Below are positions 28,490 to 37,788 of a DNA stretch of 64,000 bases, in pieces. The stretch is from CALMUP01 sp035327305. GTDB lineage: Bacteria > Verrucomicrobiota > Kiritimatiellia > CAIVKH01. A model generated the notes under the pieces. That model searched no databases. It saw nothing but the letters and a program-made list of their open reading frames with translations, and was not told where the DNA came from. Location of the stretch: assembly GCA_035327305.1 (NCBI GenBank), contig DAOLDL010000003.1, positions 1 to 64,000 on the forward strand, in the 5' to 3' direction. The translations under genes were made by a program, and so were the position numbers. Position 1 is the first letter of the stretch. Every line of letters begins with the position of its first letter.

Positions 28490-28614
28490 ATAAATTCCTT
28501 GAAATATGCGGACAAGTTACCACAACACATGTGATATGATCAAGCCATGTCGTCATAACCTTACGGAAGATAATATATTGTGCCAGTGCCCCGCGCCGTT
28601 TACAATTCGCCGAC

Positions 28615-29436
28615 ATGTTGCAAATTGAACAAAAAAGAACAGTCGATCTACCCTATATTTCCGTCCGGGATATATTTTGCGACGGTTTGGCGCCGGAATT
28701 TGCGCGAAGTCCGATTCATCGCAACCGGGTATACACGGTAACGCATTTTGCGAAGTTGGCACTAGCTGGTTCTCCCGCCGGAAGCGTGTTGGAGGTGGGA
28801 TGTGGTGTTGGCCATGTGACCCACCCTCTCGCGCGAGCCGGAATGAAAGTGACGGGTATTGATATCGACCCGCCCTCGATTGCAGCCGCCCGCGCCCGTT
28901 ATTCGACTCCAGGTATTTCATTTGACTGTATCGATATCAAGGATGCGCCGGTTGCAACCTACGACGTTATCGTTTTGACTGAAGTTCTGGAACATGTAAA
29001 AGCGTACCGGGCTTTTATTCACCTCATTTCCGACCGTATGAAACCCGGTTCCGCCCTCATTCTGACCGTACCGAACGGCTATTGCTGGTCGGAATGCCTT
29101 TGCCGGCCAAGTTACTGGTTGAAAACCACCCCGCTCGGAAAACCGATTGTCAAAACCATCAAGAAACTTCTGCGAACCCGCGATGTCACCACGGCCAATG
29201 AACAAACGCCGCATGTCAACTTTTTTACCATGCCTCAATTGGAGGAACTTTTTACCGATTGCGGATTGGCGCTGGAGTCTTCGCATGCGTCATTCATCTG
29301 GTGGTCGGTCACGGAAACATTTTTTTCCGAACACACCCTCAACGAAGAAAAAGCCGCCCGGGATTTTGACCGCTCGCAAGCGTCCAAGTTCAACAAGTGC
29401 ACCCTTTGGTCATTTTTGCTCAGGAAAAAAACATGA
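28615..29436 (+). CDS. class I SAM-dependent methyltransferase
   Basis: Methyltransferase of 273 residues. The SAM-binding motif I VLEVGCGVGH is at 58-67, TGIDIDPPSI contains the acidic residue after strand 2, and VLTEVLEHV is the motif IV form common in UbiG/sugar methyltransferases. The final stop overlaps the start of the second methyltransferase (ATGA). Two methyltransferases followed by a GT4 glycosyltransferase suggest modification of a surface glycan; the substrate is not visible from sequence. Confidence 0.86.
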   Translation: MLQIEQKRTVDLPYISVRDIFCDGLAPEFARSPIHRNRVYTVTHFAKLALAGSPAGSVLEVGCGVGHVTHPLARAGMKVTGIDIDPPSIAAARARYSTPGISFDCIDIKDAPVATYDVIVLTEVLEHVKAYRAFIHLISDRMKPGSALILTVPNGYCWSECLCRPSYWLKTTPLGKPIVKTIKKLLRTRDVTTANEQTPHVNFFTMPQLEELFTDCGLALESSHASFIWWSVTETFFSEHTLNEEKAARDFDRSQASKFNKCTLWSFLLRKKT

Positions 29437-30155
29437 ACCGTGTCGATTATGAAAAGTTTTGGAAGGGCTACTGGAATGATACCACCGTCTACGGCCCGGC
29501 CTGCCGTCATCGACGCCGGATCGTGCGAAAACTATTGGCATCGATTCCCCATCAAAATGTGCTGGACCTCGGTTGTGGCGATGGAAGCTTTGTCGCGGAA
29601 AGCTCTAAATTATTAAACGCGACATTTGAAGGTTCGGACATTTCCGAGGCCGCGCTCGAAATTGCCCGCAAGAATGTTCCGGGTATCCGGTTTTACAAGC
29701 TGGACTTGATGGCCGGCGCACCGGATCACAAATACGACGCCATCGTTCTCTCTGAAGTTTTGGAACACATCGAGGACGATGAACATGTTCTGAAAACCAT
29801 AGCCCCGTTCACGCGCCATGTGGTCATTTCCGTGCCTGGTGGTTCCGCTCATAAAGTTGATCGCCGTTACGGACATTTTCGCAATTATACCGGCAATCTT
29901 CTTCAGGAAAAACTGGAGCGCTGCGGATTTGACGTGGTGAGGTATTTCCGCTGGGGATTTCCTTTGTATGACCTACAGCAATTTCTGGCATATCAGGAGG
30001 GCGAATGGGGTTCAAAAACCATGTCGGAAGGCCGTTATGGGCCGGGACGCCGCATCATTTCGCACCTGGTTTATGGCCTGTATTTTCTCCAGTTCCTACC
30101 GATGGGTCAGCAAGTGTTTGCCATCGGCAAAAGCAAATCGTTCCCGGAAACGTAA
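29433..30155 (+). CDS. class I SAM-dependent methyltransferase
   Basis: Methyltransferase of 240 residues, second of an adjacent pair. Motif I VLDLGCGDGS is at 43-52 and VLSEVLEHIEDDE is motif IV. Its N-terminus (MNRVDYEKFWKGYW) differs from the upstream enzyme and similarity is limited to motifs, so it is not a recent duplication. The start at 29433 overlaps the upstream stop by 4 nt; 12 more codons are open upstream inside that gene. Likely methylates a glycan or glycolipid made by the locus. Confidence 0.86.
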   Translation: MNRVDYEKFWKGYWNDTTVYGPACRHRRRIVRKLLASIPHQNVLDLGCGDGSFVAESSKLLNATFEGSDISEAALEIARKNVPGIRFYKLDLMAGAPDHKYDAIVLSEVLEHIEDDEHVLKTIAPFTRHVVISVPGGSAHKVDRRYGHFRNYTGNLLQEKLERCGFDVVRYFRWGFPLYDLQQFLAYQEGEWGSKTMSEGRYGPGRRIISHLVYGLYFLQFLPMGQQVFAIGKSKSFPET

Positions 30156-30158
30156 GCA

Positions 30159-31292
30159 TTGAAAATTCTGCTGGCATCCAATTATCAACCGCCGCACATG
30201 GGGGGAATCGAGTTCGCCGCCGAAGCGTTGCGCGATTGCTGGCGCAAGGACGGACACGAGGTTACCTGGATCACCACGGATACGCCGCCAGGCTCCCGGG
30301 AAAACACGCCGGATAATATCCGCATTCCCTGCTGGAATTTTCTGGAGAATCGATTTCAGATCAACACACCGCTCATCAACCCGATGCAATGCAAAAGGAT
30401 CCGCCAACTGGTTGAAATGCATGATGTCGTAAACACGCACAGCCTGGCGCCCGGACTTGCCGTAATGGTGATGAAGGAGGCATTGCGACTTGGAAAACCT
30501 TTGGTGGTCACCCAGCATGTCGCGGTCATTCCTTTGAAACTCAAGATACTCGGCGAGTTTCAACGGCGATACATCGTTTCCATGGCGCGTCGTACGCAAC
30601 ATGGCGGTGCAATCATTACGTTTGTCGGCAAAGCTGTGCACGATTGGTTTGTAACCGAGGCGGGACTGGATCCGGAAAAACTGGTCATGACTCCCGCCGG
30701 CATCAATCAGGACACCTACTCGTTCGTGCCCGATCACGAACGTGTTGCATTGCGTCAAAAGTGGCAATGCCCTGAAAATAAACTCAACGTTTTGTTTGTG
30801 GGAAGATTTTACGACAAAAAGGGTTTGCCTTTAATCCGCGAAATAGCGACCAGTATGCCTGATGTGGCTTTTACATTGGTCGGTGGCGGACCGGTTGATC
30901 CCTCGGGTTGGAACTTGCCGAATGTCCGGATTATCAATTTTGTCAGCAACGAAGAGTTGCGAGAACTCTACGGCTCGCACGATCTGTTCATCATGCCGTC
31001 TTATGGCGAAGGCTGGCCGGCCGTTGTGCCGCAAGCCATGATCTGCGGAACTAAATGCCTTATCTCCGAGGAATGCTTTTCCGGCTATCAAAAAGATGCG
31101 GAGTGTTTTTATGTGCGACCTCGCAATGCCGCATCGCTGATCGAAACCGTACAACTGTTTAAAAGCCTGTCACCGGTGCGGGAATCCGATCGGATTAAAA
31201 CGTCCGAGTATGCCGCCGCCACATGGGACTGGATGTCCACCGCGCGAATTTACCTTGAGCAATTCAACCGGCTTTGTCAAAAGCAGGTTTGA
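30159..31292 (+). CDS. family 4 glycosyltransferase
   Basis: Retaining GT-B glycosyltransferase of 377 residues. MKILLASNYQPPHMGGIE is the typical GT4 N-terminus with the Gly-rich donor loop, and MPSYGEGWPAVVPQAMICGT near 280-300 is the C-terminal E-x7-E type motif. It starts at a TTG (30159), 3 nt after the previous stop; no in-frame ATG fits the conserved N-terminus. It is the last plus-strand gene of the polysaccharide locus and converges with the minus-strand operon, ending 12 nt away. Confidence 0.9.
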   Translation: MKILLASNYQPPHMGGIEFAAEALRDCWRKDGHEVTWITTDTPPGSRENTPDNIRIPCWNFLENRFQINTPLINPMQCKRIRQLVEMHDVVNTHSLAPGLAVMVMKEALRLGKPLVVTQHVAVIPLKLKILGEFQRRYIVSMARRTQHGGAIITFVGKAVHDWFVTEAGLDPEKLVMTPAGINQDTYSFVPDHERVALRQKWQCPENKLNVLFVGRFYDKKGLPLIREIATSMPDVAFTLVGGGPVDPSGWNLPNVRIINFVSNEELRELYGSHDLFIMPSYGEGWPAVVPQAMICGTKCLISEECFSGYQKDAECFYVRPRNAASLIETVQLFKSLSPVRESDRIKTSEYAAATWDWMSTARIYLEQFNRLCQKQV

Positions 31293-31304
31293 TGCGATGG
31301 ATTA

Positions 31305-32249
31305 TCAGCGCTCGTTCGACTTTGCATCGATCACTTCATGAAGTATATAAAGCGGACGTCGCTTGCTTTCTTCATAGATCCGGCTCACATACTGCCCCAC
31401 CATGCCGATGCTGATCAGCTGAATTCCCCCGATAAAAACAATGATCGCCACAATCGTCGTCCAGCCCGGCTCGAATCCGGCAGGATTGATAAGGCGGCGT
31501 ATAATGATCATCAATATCCATAATGCGCCGATAAAAGAAACCGCGAATCCCGTACCGGTGACCCACCGCAAAGGCGCGCCGGAAAAAGAGGTTACGGCGT
31601 CCAGAGCAAGCCGAACGGATTTCCAGACCGGATACTTGGTTACGCCGGCATGCCGGGCGGCGCGTTCGTAATACACCGCGCATTGCCGGAATCCCACCCA
31701 ACAGGTCAGCCCCCGCATGAAGCGATGAAGTTCACGAACTTCACGCAAGGTTTCGATCACTTTCCGATCGACGAGCCGGAAATCACCGGTATCCATCGGG
31801 ACGTTGACTTTTGACAGGGAGTGGAATACCCGGTAAAACGATGCCGCCAGAAATTTTTTGAGCCACGTCTCCCCTTCCCGGCTCTTGCGAACGGCATAAA
31901 CCACTTCATTGCCTTCACGCCAGCGCGCCAGTAATTCCGGTATGACTTCGGGTGGATCCTGCAAATCGGCATCGATAATGACAACCGCATCAGCACGGCT
32001 GTAATCCATGCCTGCAGTAATCGCAATTTGATGGCCGAAATTCCGGGATAATCGCAAAAGCACGACATGCGGATTGGACTTGGCGGTTTCGGCAACCCAT
32101 TGTGTGGAGCCGTCGGAGCTTCCGTCGTCGACAAACAGGATACGCCATTCGATATTTTCCGAGACAAGCGTCTTGGTCACGCGCTCCAGCATGATCGGCA
32201 GATTTTCCCGTTCATTAAGAAATGGAACAACTATATCCAACGTTTTCAT
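31305..32249 (-). CDS. membrane-anchored GT2 glycosyltransferase, GtrB/DPM-like
   Basis: 314 residues. The GT2 catalytic half has LDIVVPFLNERENLP, VDDGSSDGS and IDADLQDPPE, the last being diagnostic of the GtrB/polyprenyl-phosphate glycosyltransferase branch. Two C-terminal membrane segments follow (about 222-245 and 260-285). It would transfer a sugar from an NDP-donor to undecaprenyl phosphate at the inner membrane. The start at 32249 overlaps the gmhB stop (ATGA). It is the last gene of the eight-gene minus-strand operon, consistent with loading the sugar made upstream onto its lipid carrier. Confidence 0.9.
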   Translation of the reverse strand: MKTLDIVVPFLNERENLPIMLERVTKTLVSENIEWRILFVDDGSSDGSTQWVAETAKSNPHVVLLRLSRNFGHQIAITAGMDYSRADAVVIIDADLQDPPEVIPELLARWREGNEVVYAVRKSREGETWLKKFLAASFYRVFHSLSKVNVPMDTGDFRLVDRKVIETLREVRELHRFMRGLTCWVGFRQCAVYYERAARHAGVTKYPVWKSVRLALDAVTSFSGAPLRWVTGTGFAVSFIGALWILMIIIRRLINPAGFEPGWTTIVAIIVFIGGIQLISIGMVGQYVSRIYEESKRRPLYILHEVIDAKSNER

Positions 32250-32863
32250 TCGTGAACCTGCCTGGTTGATTGACCTGATATGGTATTCCATGCTTTTTCA
32301 AGGTTTTTGACAACTGCATCCGGCATGGCCTGGTGCAGATCGAAAAACTGTTCCACCTGGGAAATTTTCAAGCTGGTCACCAGGATGGTTCGGCAACCGG
32401 CGGCACGCCCGGCCTGGATGTCGACTGTTCCATCTCCAATCATCCAGCTTGATGACAAATCAATACCATGTTTTCGGGCGGCGGCAATCAGCATTCCGGG
32501 TCCCGGTTTGCGGCAATCCGAATCGCGCGTGTATTCAATCCGCCCGTGCCGACCCGGTTTCGGATGATAAGGGGAAAAAATCAGATCGTCCCAGGCGCCG
32601 CCTTCAGTTTCCAGTTGGCGCGCCAGCTCATCGTTCACTTGTGACAGCTCCTCCAACGTTAGCGTGCCTTTGGCAATTCCCGGCTGATTTGTGACCACGA
32701 TCGAAACATACCCGGCCTCGCGAATTTTTTTTAGAAATGTGCCGGCGCCTTTTATCATATATACCTGTTCGGAACGGCGGGGCGAATCAAGAAGGCCATG
32801 GTTTTCGTCATAAACCATTTCGTTCAGGATTCCATCCCGATCTATAAATATTGCGCGTTTCAA
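32246..32863 (-). CDS. gmhB: D-glycero-D-manno-heptose 1,7-bisphosphate 7-phosphatase (HAD family)
   Basis: HAD phosphatase of 205 residues that removes the 7-phosphate from heptose 1,7-bisphosphate. The nucleophile motif FIDRDGILNE (residues 6-15, D-x-D) and the TNQPGIAKG segment are hallmarks of the GmhB/HisB-N group; SWMIGDGTVDIQAGRAAG is the C-terminal HAD motif. The usual GmhB zinc site (Cys/His cluster) is only partly visible. The histidinol-phosphatase domain of HisB is the closest alternative, but the heptose genes at 4.7-7.0 kb and the adjacent nucleotidyltransferase favour GmhB. Overlaps both neighbours by 4 nt. Confidence 0.86.
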   Translation of the reverse strand: MKRAIFIDRDGILNEMVYDENHGLLDSPRRSEQVYMIKGAGTFLKKIREAGYVSIVVTNQPGIAKGTLTLEELSQVNDELARQLETEGGAWDDLIFSPYHPKPGRHGRIEYTRDSDCRKPGPGMLIAAARKHGIDLSSSWMIGDGTVDIQAGRAAGCRTILVTSLKISQVEQFFDLHQAMPDAVVKNLEKAWNTISGQSTRQVHE

Positions 32864-33573
32864 TGTTGGTCTGCTCCCGACAACATCTTGTCCAATTCAC
32901 GCCAGCCCTCCGGCTGGCCGATTTCATAGAACCGTTCATTTACTTCATACGCGGCCAATTGACCAGCTTGAACAAGGTCAGACAGTATAACCGCCAAATC
33001 AAGCGGCGGTGCATGATTCAAGTAGGCTTCAAGCACGTCGCGCCGGAATATGGACAAACCATAATCGATGTAATCGGCATCGCCCGGCTTCGCTTTCTTG
33101 TTGTAATAGACCACGTTATCCCCGTTTATACGGACATTGCTGGAATCCCATTGCCCGTGGTTGCGAAAGACACTCATGACAGCGCGGACCGCCCGTGATC
33201 GATACCATTCAAGCATGGCCTGATATTTGACTGGCAAATAACTGTCGCCATACATCAACATGAATTCCGGCGCCAATTTATCCTTCGCATGAATCAATGC
33301 GCCTCCAGTTCCCAGCAAGGCGGATGGATCTTCCGTGACAAAATCCACGTGCATATTCCACGCCGATCCATCGCCCAGTAGTTCCTGTATCATTTCACCG
33401 CGATAGCCAATCAACATGAGAATTTCATTGAGCCCGTTACGTTTGAGAAGTTCGAGCTGATGGAGAACAAACGGCTTGCCTGCCACCGGTATCAAGGCCT
33501 TGGGTAAATCGCCGGCCACGGATTGAATCCGCGTACCCATACCGCCGGCCAGAATCACCACTTGCATGTTCAA
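32860..33573 (-). CDS. sugar-1-phosphate nucleotidyltransferase, HddC/heptose guanylyltransferase-like
   Basis: NTP_transferase enzyme of 237 residues: VVILAGGMGTRIQSVAGDLP with PKALIPV is the nucleotide-binding N-terminus, and MLMYGDSYLPV carries the catalytic Asp. Directly followed by gmhB with a 4-nt overlap, so a heptose 1-phosphate is the likely substrate. I start at a TTG (33573) because a GGAGG Shine-Dalgarno sequence lies 8 nt upstream of it; the ATG two codons later would be 14 nt away. A second HddC-like gene is at 4672-5370, so the genome may make two activated heptoses or one of the enzymes uses a different sugar. Confidence 0.86.
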   Translation of the reverse strand: MNMQVVILAGGMGTRIQSVAGDLPKALIPVAGKPFVLHQLELLKRNGLNEILMLIGYRGEMIQELLGDGSAWNMHVDFVTEDPSALLGTGGALIHAKDKLAPEFMLMYGDSYLPVKYQAMLEWYRSRAVRAVMSVFRNHGQWDSSNVRINGDNVVYYNKKAKPGDADYIDYGLSIFRRDVLEAYLNHAPPLDLAVILSDLVQAGQLAAYEVNERFYEIGQPEGWRELDKMLSGADQH

Positions 33574-34487
33574 GCAGAATTCCTCCAGTGATCAAGAATA
33601 CGTGCGACACTCTGATCACGCGACACACAAGGACGCCACCCCAGCGATTTCAGCCTGGTACAATCACCCACTTTGAACGGTTCATCAATAGGGCGGATGA
33701 GTCCGGGGTCCACTTCTTCACGGATTTCCCGGATGGAATGTCGTTTGAAGTCATCCAGCAATTGCCGAATCGTCACCGGTGACCCGGAACACAAGTTGTA
33801 CGAAGAACCCGGCGCGCCTTTTTCAAGTATGGTTTCCAATCCGCGCACAGCATCCTCAATATCAAGAAAATCACGGGTGATCTCGAGGTTTCCGACTTTG
33901 ATCGCATCCATATCGCCCCGCTCGACGGCGACTATGCGTCGGGCGAAATCAGATGAAACATCACCGGTCTTGCCCGGACCGATTATAAAAAACGGCCTGA
34001 CCACCAATACATCAAGGCAAAATTGTTTTCCATAAAGCAACGCGGCCTGTTCAGCGGCGATCTTGCTCCATGCATAGGGACTTGATCCGGACAGTGGTGA
34101 ATTTTCCGGCAAGGACACGGCTTGCGTTGGCGCCGCGTAAGCCGAACTGGAAGAAATCATCATGAAGCGGGCTTTACGTCCCGCCGCCTGCATGCCGGTT
34201 AATATATTTATCGTTCCGTTCACATTGCATTCAAAGGTTTCGGCGGGAGATTTCCATGATACACCGGGCAGACTTTGCGCACTCATATGAACGACAACAT
34301 CCGGGCGCACCGCTTCCAACCAGTCTTTCACACACTCGGAGTCGGTTACATCACCTGCAAGAAGGTGACATCCGTCCGCTCCCACGGCGCGCCTTGACGC
34401 GCTCCAGACCTCGACACCGGAAGCAGTCAACTTTCCAGCCAATGCGCTACCCATAAAACCGGAACCTCCGGTTATAAGGCATTTCAT
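33570..34487 (-). CDS. NAD-dependent sugar-nucleotide epimerase/dehydratase (SDR)
   Basis: Extended SDR of 305 residues with GGSGFMGS at 7-14 and a catalytic Y-x3-K in SPYAWSKIAAE. The pattern (GDVTDSECVKDWLEAVRPDVVVHMSAQS) resembles GDP-mannose 4,6-dehydratase/RmrD-type enzymes that act on GDP-sugars. The frame is open 48 codons upstream, inside the oxidoreductase gene; MKCLITGGSGFMGS is the real N-terminus and gives a 4-nt overlap. Probably remodels the activated heptose or mannose-type sugar of this operon. Confidence 0.88.
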   Translation of the reverse strand: MKCLITGGSGFMGSALAGKLTASGVEVWSASRRAVGADGCHLLAGDVTDSECVKDWLEAVRPDVVVHMSAQSLPGVSWKSPAETFECNVNGTINILTGMQAAGRKARFMMISSSSAYAAPTQAVSLPENSPLSGSSPYAWSKIAAEQAALLYGKQFCLDVLVVRPFFIIGPGKTGDVSSDFARRIVAVERGDMDAIKVGNLEITRDFLDIEDAVRGLETILEKGAPGSSYNLCSGSPVTIRQLLDDFKRHSIREIREEVDPGLIRPIDEPFKVGDCTRLKSLGWRPCVSRDQSVARILDHWRNSA

Positions 34488-35500
34488 GCGCCGGCTCCCG
34501 GAATGGAAATCACGCGGCCCGTTTTTTCCGACTCGTACGCGGCCAGCCCCAGCTTCATCGCGGCCAAACCATCCAGTCCATTTCCAATGGGTTCGCGACG
34601 TTCCTTGATAGCCGAGGTAAATTCCCTCCACTCATCATGCCATGAACGATCGCCACCGCGGTAGTGAATCACATGGTCCTGGAAAGGCGCGGTAAAGTCA
34701 CGCCGCCCAACACTCAACGTTTCCGTGCCGTATCCCCCGCCCAAACCCTCGATTTGCACATATCCGTCTTCGCCGAATACTTCGAAGGAAAAAAGGTTCT
34801 TCCACTGCACCAGGGTCGTATGCAGCATTGCGGTCGCCCCATTTGCGCCGCGGAACAGAGCCATCCCACCATCGTCCAGTTCCTGTTCCTTGAAATAATG
34901 AATCGAGGTCATGGCGGAAACTTCGACCAGCTCGCCAAGGAACCATCGGAAAAGATCGATGCCATGCGTACCCTGCTCGATAAATTGACCACCCGAGGCC
35001 ATCGATGGGTCAGCCCGCCATTCCTTTTCGTATCCCGGTCTACCGCAGATCCCATAGCGACACCGGGCAAACAATGGGCGGCCCAACTCACCCCGGTCCA
35101 ATCGTGTTTTGGCTTCCCAAATCGCCGGATGATGCCGGTGATTGAATCCGCATTTGAGAATTTTCCCGGATTTACGCGCGGCGGAAATCATGGCCTCGGA
35201 TTCTTCAATGGTGCGGGTCAGGGGTTTTTCACACAACACATGCTTGCCCGCTTCAAGCGCGGCGATGGTGATTTCCGCATGAACGTGAGGTGGTGTACAT
35301 ACAATCAAGGCATCGATGTTTTTGTCGTCAACCACTTCCCGCCAGTTTTCCACCGCCCGGCAATTAAATTGAGAAGCGATGCGTTCCGCATGATCCTTGT
35401 GCAAACTGGCAATCGCGACAAGTGTGTCTTCTTTTGAATCGACCAACACCGGCGCGCGCCGGCGACACTGTAATCCTGCACCGATGATTCCAACTTTCAT
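34484..35500 (-). CDS. Gfo/Idh/MocA family oxidoreductase
   Basis: NAD(P)-dependent oxidoreductase of 338 residues. MKVGIIGAGLQ is the Rossmann start and CEKPL at 90-94 contains the family EKP motif with the catalytic Lys; GGQFIEQGTHGIDLFRW supplies the second catalytic region. In surface-sugar loci members such as WlbA oxidise UDP-sugars at C3. The start at 35500 overlaps the upstream stop (ATGA); 19 further codons are open upstream. Together with the neighbouring nucleotide-sugar dehydrogenase homologue and epimerases it suggests synthesis of an unusual oxidised or amino sugar, although no aminotransferase is present here. Confidence 0.88.
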   Translation of the reverse strand: MKVGIIGAGLQCRRRAPVLVDSKEDTLVAIASLHKDHAERIASQFNCRAVENWREVVDDKNIDALIVCTPPHVHAEITIAALEAGKHVLCEKPLTRTIEESEAMISAARKSGKILKCGFNHRHHPAIWEAKTRLDRGELGRPLFARCRYGICGRPGYEKEWRADPSMASGGQFIEQGTHGIDLFRWFLGELVEVSAMTSIHYFKEQELDDGGMALFRGANGATAMLHTTLVQWKNLFSFEVFGEDGYVQIEGLGGGYGTETLSVGRRDFTAPFQDHVIHYRGGDRSWHDEWREFTSAIKERREPIGNGLDGLAAMKLGLAAYESEKTGRVISIPGAGA

Positions 35501-36804
35501 GACTTGACCTTTCTGCCGCGTCCGATCGTCAATACGGTCAAACCGGCCTCCTCCCATTTATCCGCAGGCCACAGGTTTGCGGTGTCAAATACCAGGGCGC
35601 CCTGCATCAGGGATTTGACTTTAACGGGATCAATTGATTTGTAATCAGCCCACGGCGTCATCAGCACCAGCACATCCGCATCTCGAAGCGCTTCATCAAC
35701 GCCGTCACAAAATTCGAACGATCCAAGTTGCAACGCTTCCGTTCGATCGGCTTTGGGATCGTGCGCCCGGACAACAGCGCCTTCTTCATTCAGCGCGCCA
35801 ATCACATCCAGCGCGGCTGACCGTCGCAAGGTGCTGGTGTCGGGTTTGTAGGTCAACCCCAACACGGCAACCCGGCATCCCTTCAACTTTCCATGCAGGC
35901 GTTTAAGTGTAAGCACGACGGCTTTGTTCTGTTCCTGATTGGATACCCACGCCCCATCAAGCAACATTGTTTCAACACCGAATTTATCGCCGATCCCCCG
36001 CAATGTCTGCATATCGCGGGCCAGTGTCCCCCCCGCGAAACCCAAACCGGGAAACAGCATCGCCTTGGCTCCGATACGCGGTTCCAGACGAAGCGCTTCC
36101 GCCAACTTATAACCATCCGCGCCCATGACATCACATAAATTGCCGATTTCATTGGCAAAACAAATCGATGTGGCCAGAAATGCATTCAGGGCGTGCTTCG
36201 ACATTTCCGCCGTCCGCACATCCACTTTTTTCCAATCACTGGAAAACGAGGCGAGCAATTTTTCCAGGGATTGGAAAACGGATGCAGAATCAGCGCCGAT
36301 AACGGGAAGCGGCGGACGGCGAAACCGCTCAATGGCCTGACCGAGGCGGAGGTTCTCCGGACTGTAAGCCATACCCCCTCGCCAGGCTGGATTTGCATCG
36401 CGAATCGCTGTCGCCAGTTCATCGCATGTGCCGACAGGAACTTGCGCGGTCACATAAACCGGCACATCGCTTTTCAATGCGCCGGCCATGGCGCGGATAT
36501 CGTCAAAAATTCCGGATAGATCGCTCTGATCGTTTTCATCGACCGGCGTGTCGTGCATAACCATGACAACATCCGCGGTGGTTACCGCGTGTGATACATC
36601 ATTTGTAAAGACAAGTTTTCCGGAGGCGAGGCCACTCTCCAGCAATGGATCCAATCCCGGTTCAAATAGTGGAGCTTTCCCGCCGCGCAATGATTCAATC
36701 CGCGAGGCATCGGAGTCATAACCAACCACATCGTGGCCCATGTCCGCCAGACACGCCGCGCCCACTACGCCCTGATGCCAGCAACCCACAACGGCAATCC
36801 TCAT
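35497..36804 (-). CDS. UDP-glucose/GDP-mannose dehydrogenase family protein without the catalytic cysteine
   Basis: 435-residue member of the nucleotide-sugar dehydrogenase family by overall pattern: N-terminal Rossmann region (IAVVGCWHQGVVGAACLA), central helix with the conserved Lys203 and Asn207 (MSKHALNAF), and a C-terminal domain (VAVLGLTYKPDTSTLRRSAA). The catalytic loop reads FPGLGFAGGTLARD (251-264), where active enzymes have GFGGSCFPKD, so Thr260 replaces the nucleophilic Cys. Without Cys the usual two-step oxidation to a uronic acid should not proceed; a single oxidation or an epimerisation-like reaction is possible. It overlaps both neighbours by 4 nt in the eight-gene operon, and the frame is intact, so decay is unlikely. 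Confidence 0.85.
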   Translation of the reverse strand: MRIAVVGCWHQGVVGAACLADMGHDVVGYDSDASRIESLRGGKAPLFEPGLDPLLESGLASGKLVFTNDVSHAVTTADVVMVMHDTPVDENDQSDLSGIFDDIRAMAGALKSDVPVYVTAQVPVGTCDELATAIRDANPAWRGGMAYSPENLRLGQAIERFRRPPLPVIGADSASVFQSLEKLLASFSSDWKKVDVRTAEMSKHALNAFLATSICFANEIGNLCDVMGADGYKLAEALRLEPRIGAKAMLFPGLGFAGGTLARDMQTLRGIGDKFGVETMLLDGAWVSNQEQNKAVVLTLKRLHGKLKGCRVAVLGLTYKPDTSTLRRSAALDVIGALNEEGAVVRAHDPKADRTEALQLGSFEFCDGVDEALRDADVLVLMTPWADYKSIDPVKVKSLMQGALVFDTANLWPADKWEEAGLTVLTIGRGRKVKS

Positions 36805-37787
36805 GAAAGCGACTCCTTCCCAAGCATGCGGCGGACGGCGTGGCGGATGGACTCGTTTGATGAATATCTGGTTACCCAGCCCCGGGCGGTCATTTTATCG
36901 ACTTTGAAATTAACCTTGGGCTGGTCGCCCGGCCAGGCGCGTTTGGCCCCCTGAATTTTGATGACCGGATTGATTCCCATTTCCTCCACAACGATGCTTG
37001 CGATGTCGAGAACCTTGGTTATGGTGGTTGTGCCGAGATTGAAAATATCGGCTGGTTTTTCCTCGGTCATGGGGATATTCAGAAACGACCAGGCCATTCC
37101 GTTGATGCATTCCTCGACCAAAAAGTAATTTTTTTGCTGGGTGCCATCGCCGAGAATCAACAATTCCTCGGGATTCGCCCGCAAGCGATTGATGAAATCG
37201 TAAATTACGCCATGGGTCATGCGGCCGCCCACGACATTTCCGAACCTGAACATCCATCCGCGAACGCCATAGAGCTGACTGAAAGATGAAATAAATGCTT
37301 CGCTGGCGATTTTGCCGGCGGCATAGGTGGATATCGGCAACAACGGCCCCGCGTCCTCGGTTACCGGATTATCCACGCATAACTCACCGTACACCGCGCC
37401 GGTGGATGCAAACAGGATTGGTTGAATGCCATTTTCCCGCATGGCGTCCAGAACGTTAAACGTCACGATGGCACAGTCATTCAAATCGCGGCGCGGTTTG
37501 GCATGGCTACCGATAATATCCGTGTTGGCGGCAAGATGCCATACAAGGTCATGGCCTTTCATTGACTCGCGCACCAGCGAGTCGTTCATCAAGTCGGCTT
37601 CGATAAATTTAAAAGCGTGGTTTCCAAAATGAGGCTCGACAAATTCGCGGCGGCCATTGGACAGATTGTCCACCACCGTCACGTGGTACCCATCCGCAAG
37701 CAGACGATCCACGATGTGACTGCCAATAAATCCCGCGCCGCCGGTGAGGTAAACCCTTTGTATGGAATCGCCAAGTAATCTGTTCAT
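36801..37787 (-). CDS. NAD-dependent sugar-nucleotide epimerase (SDR)
   Basis: Extended SDR of 328 residues. GGAGFIGS is at 16-23 after a nine-residue N-terminal extension, and the Y-x3-K is in STYAAGKIAS (Y-A-A-G-K). The pattern (VVDNLSNGRREFVEPHF, GAVYGE) is that of the UDP-glucose 4-epimerase-like group. It is similar in layout to the next gene upstream (37789-38775), and the pair may be an old duplication. The stop overlaps the dehydrogenase start by 4 nt. Confidence 0.9.
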   Translation of the reverse strand: MNRLLGDSIQRVYLTGGAGFIGSHIVDRLLADGYHVTVVDNLSNGRREFVEPHFGNHAFKFIEADLMNDSLVRESMKGHDLVWHLAANTDIIGSHAKPRRDLNDCAIVTFNVLDAMRENGIQPILFASTGAVYGELCVDNPVTEDAGPLLPISTYAAGKIASEAFISSFSQLYGVRGWMFRFGNVVGGRMTHGVIYDFINRLRANPEELLILGDGTQQKNYFLVEECINGMAWSFLNIPMTEEKPADIFNLGTTTITKVLDIASIVVEEMGINPVIKIQGAKRAWPGDQPKVNFKVDKMTARGWVTRYSSNESIRHAVRRMLGKESLS

Positions 37788-37788
37788 G

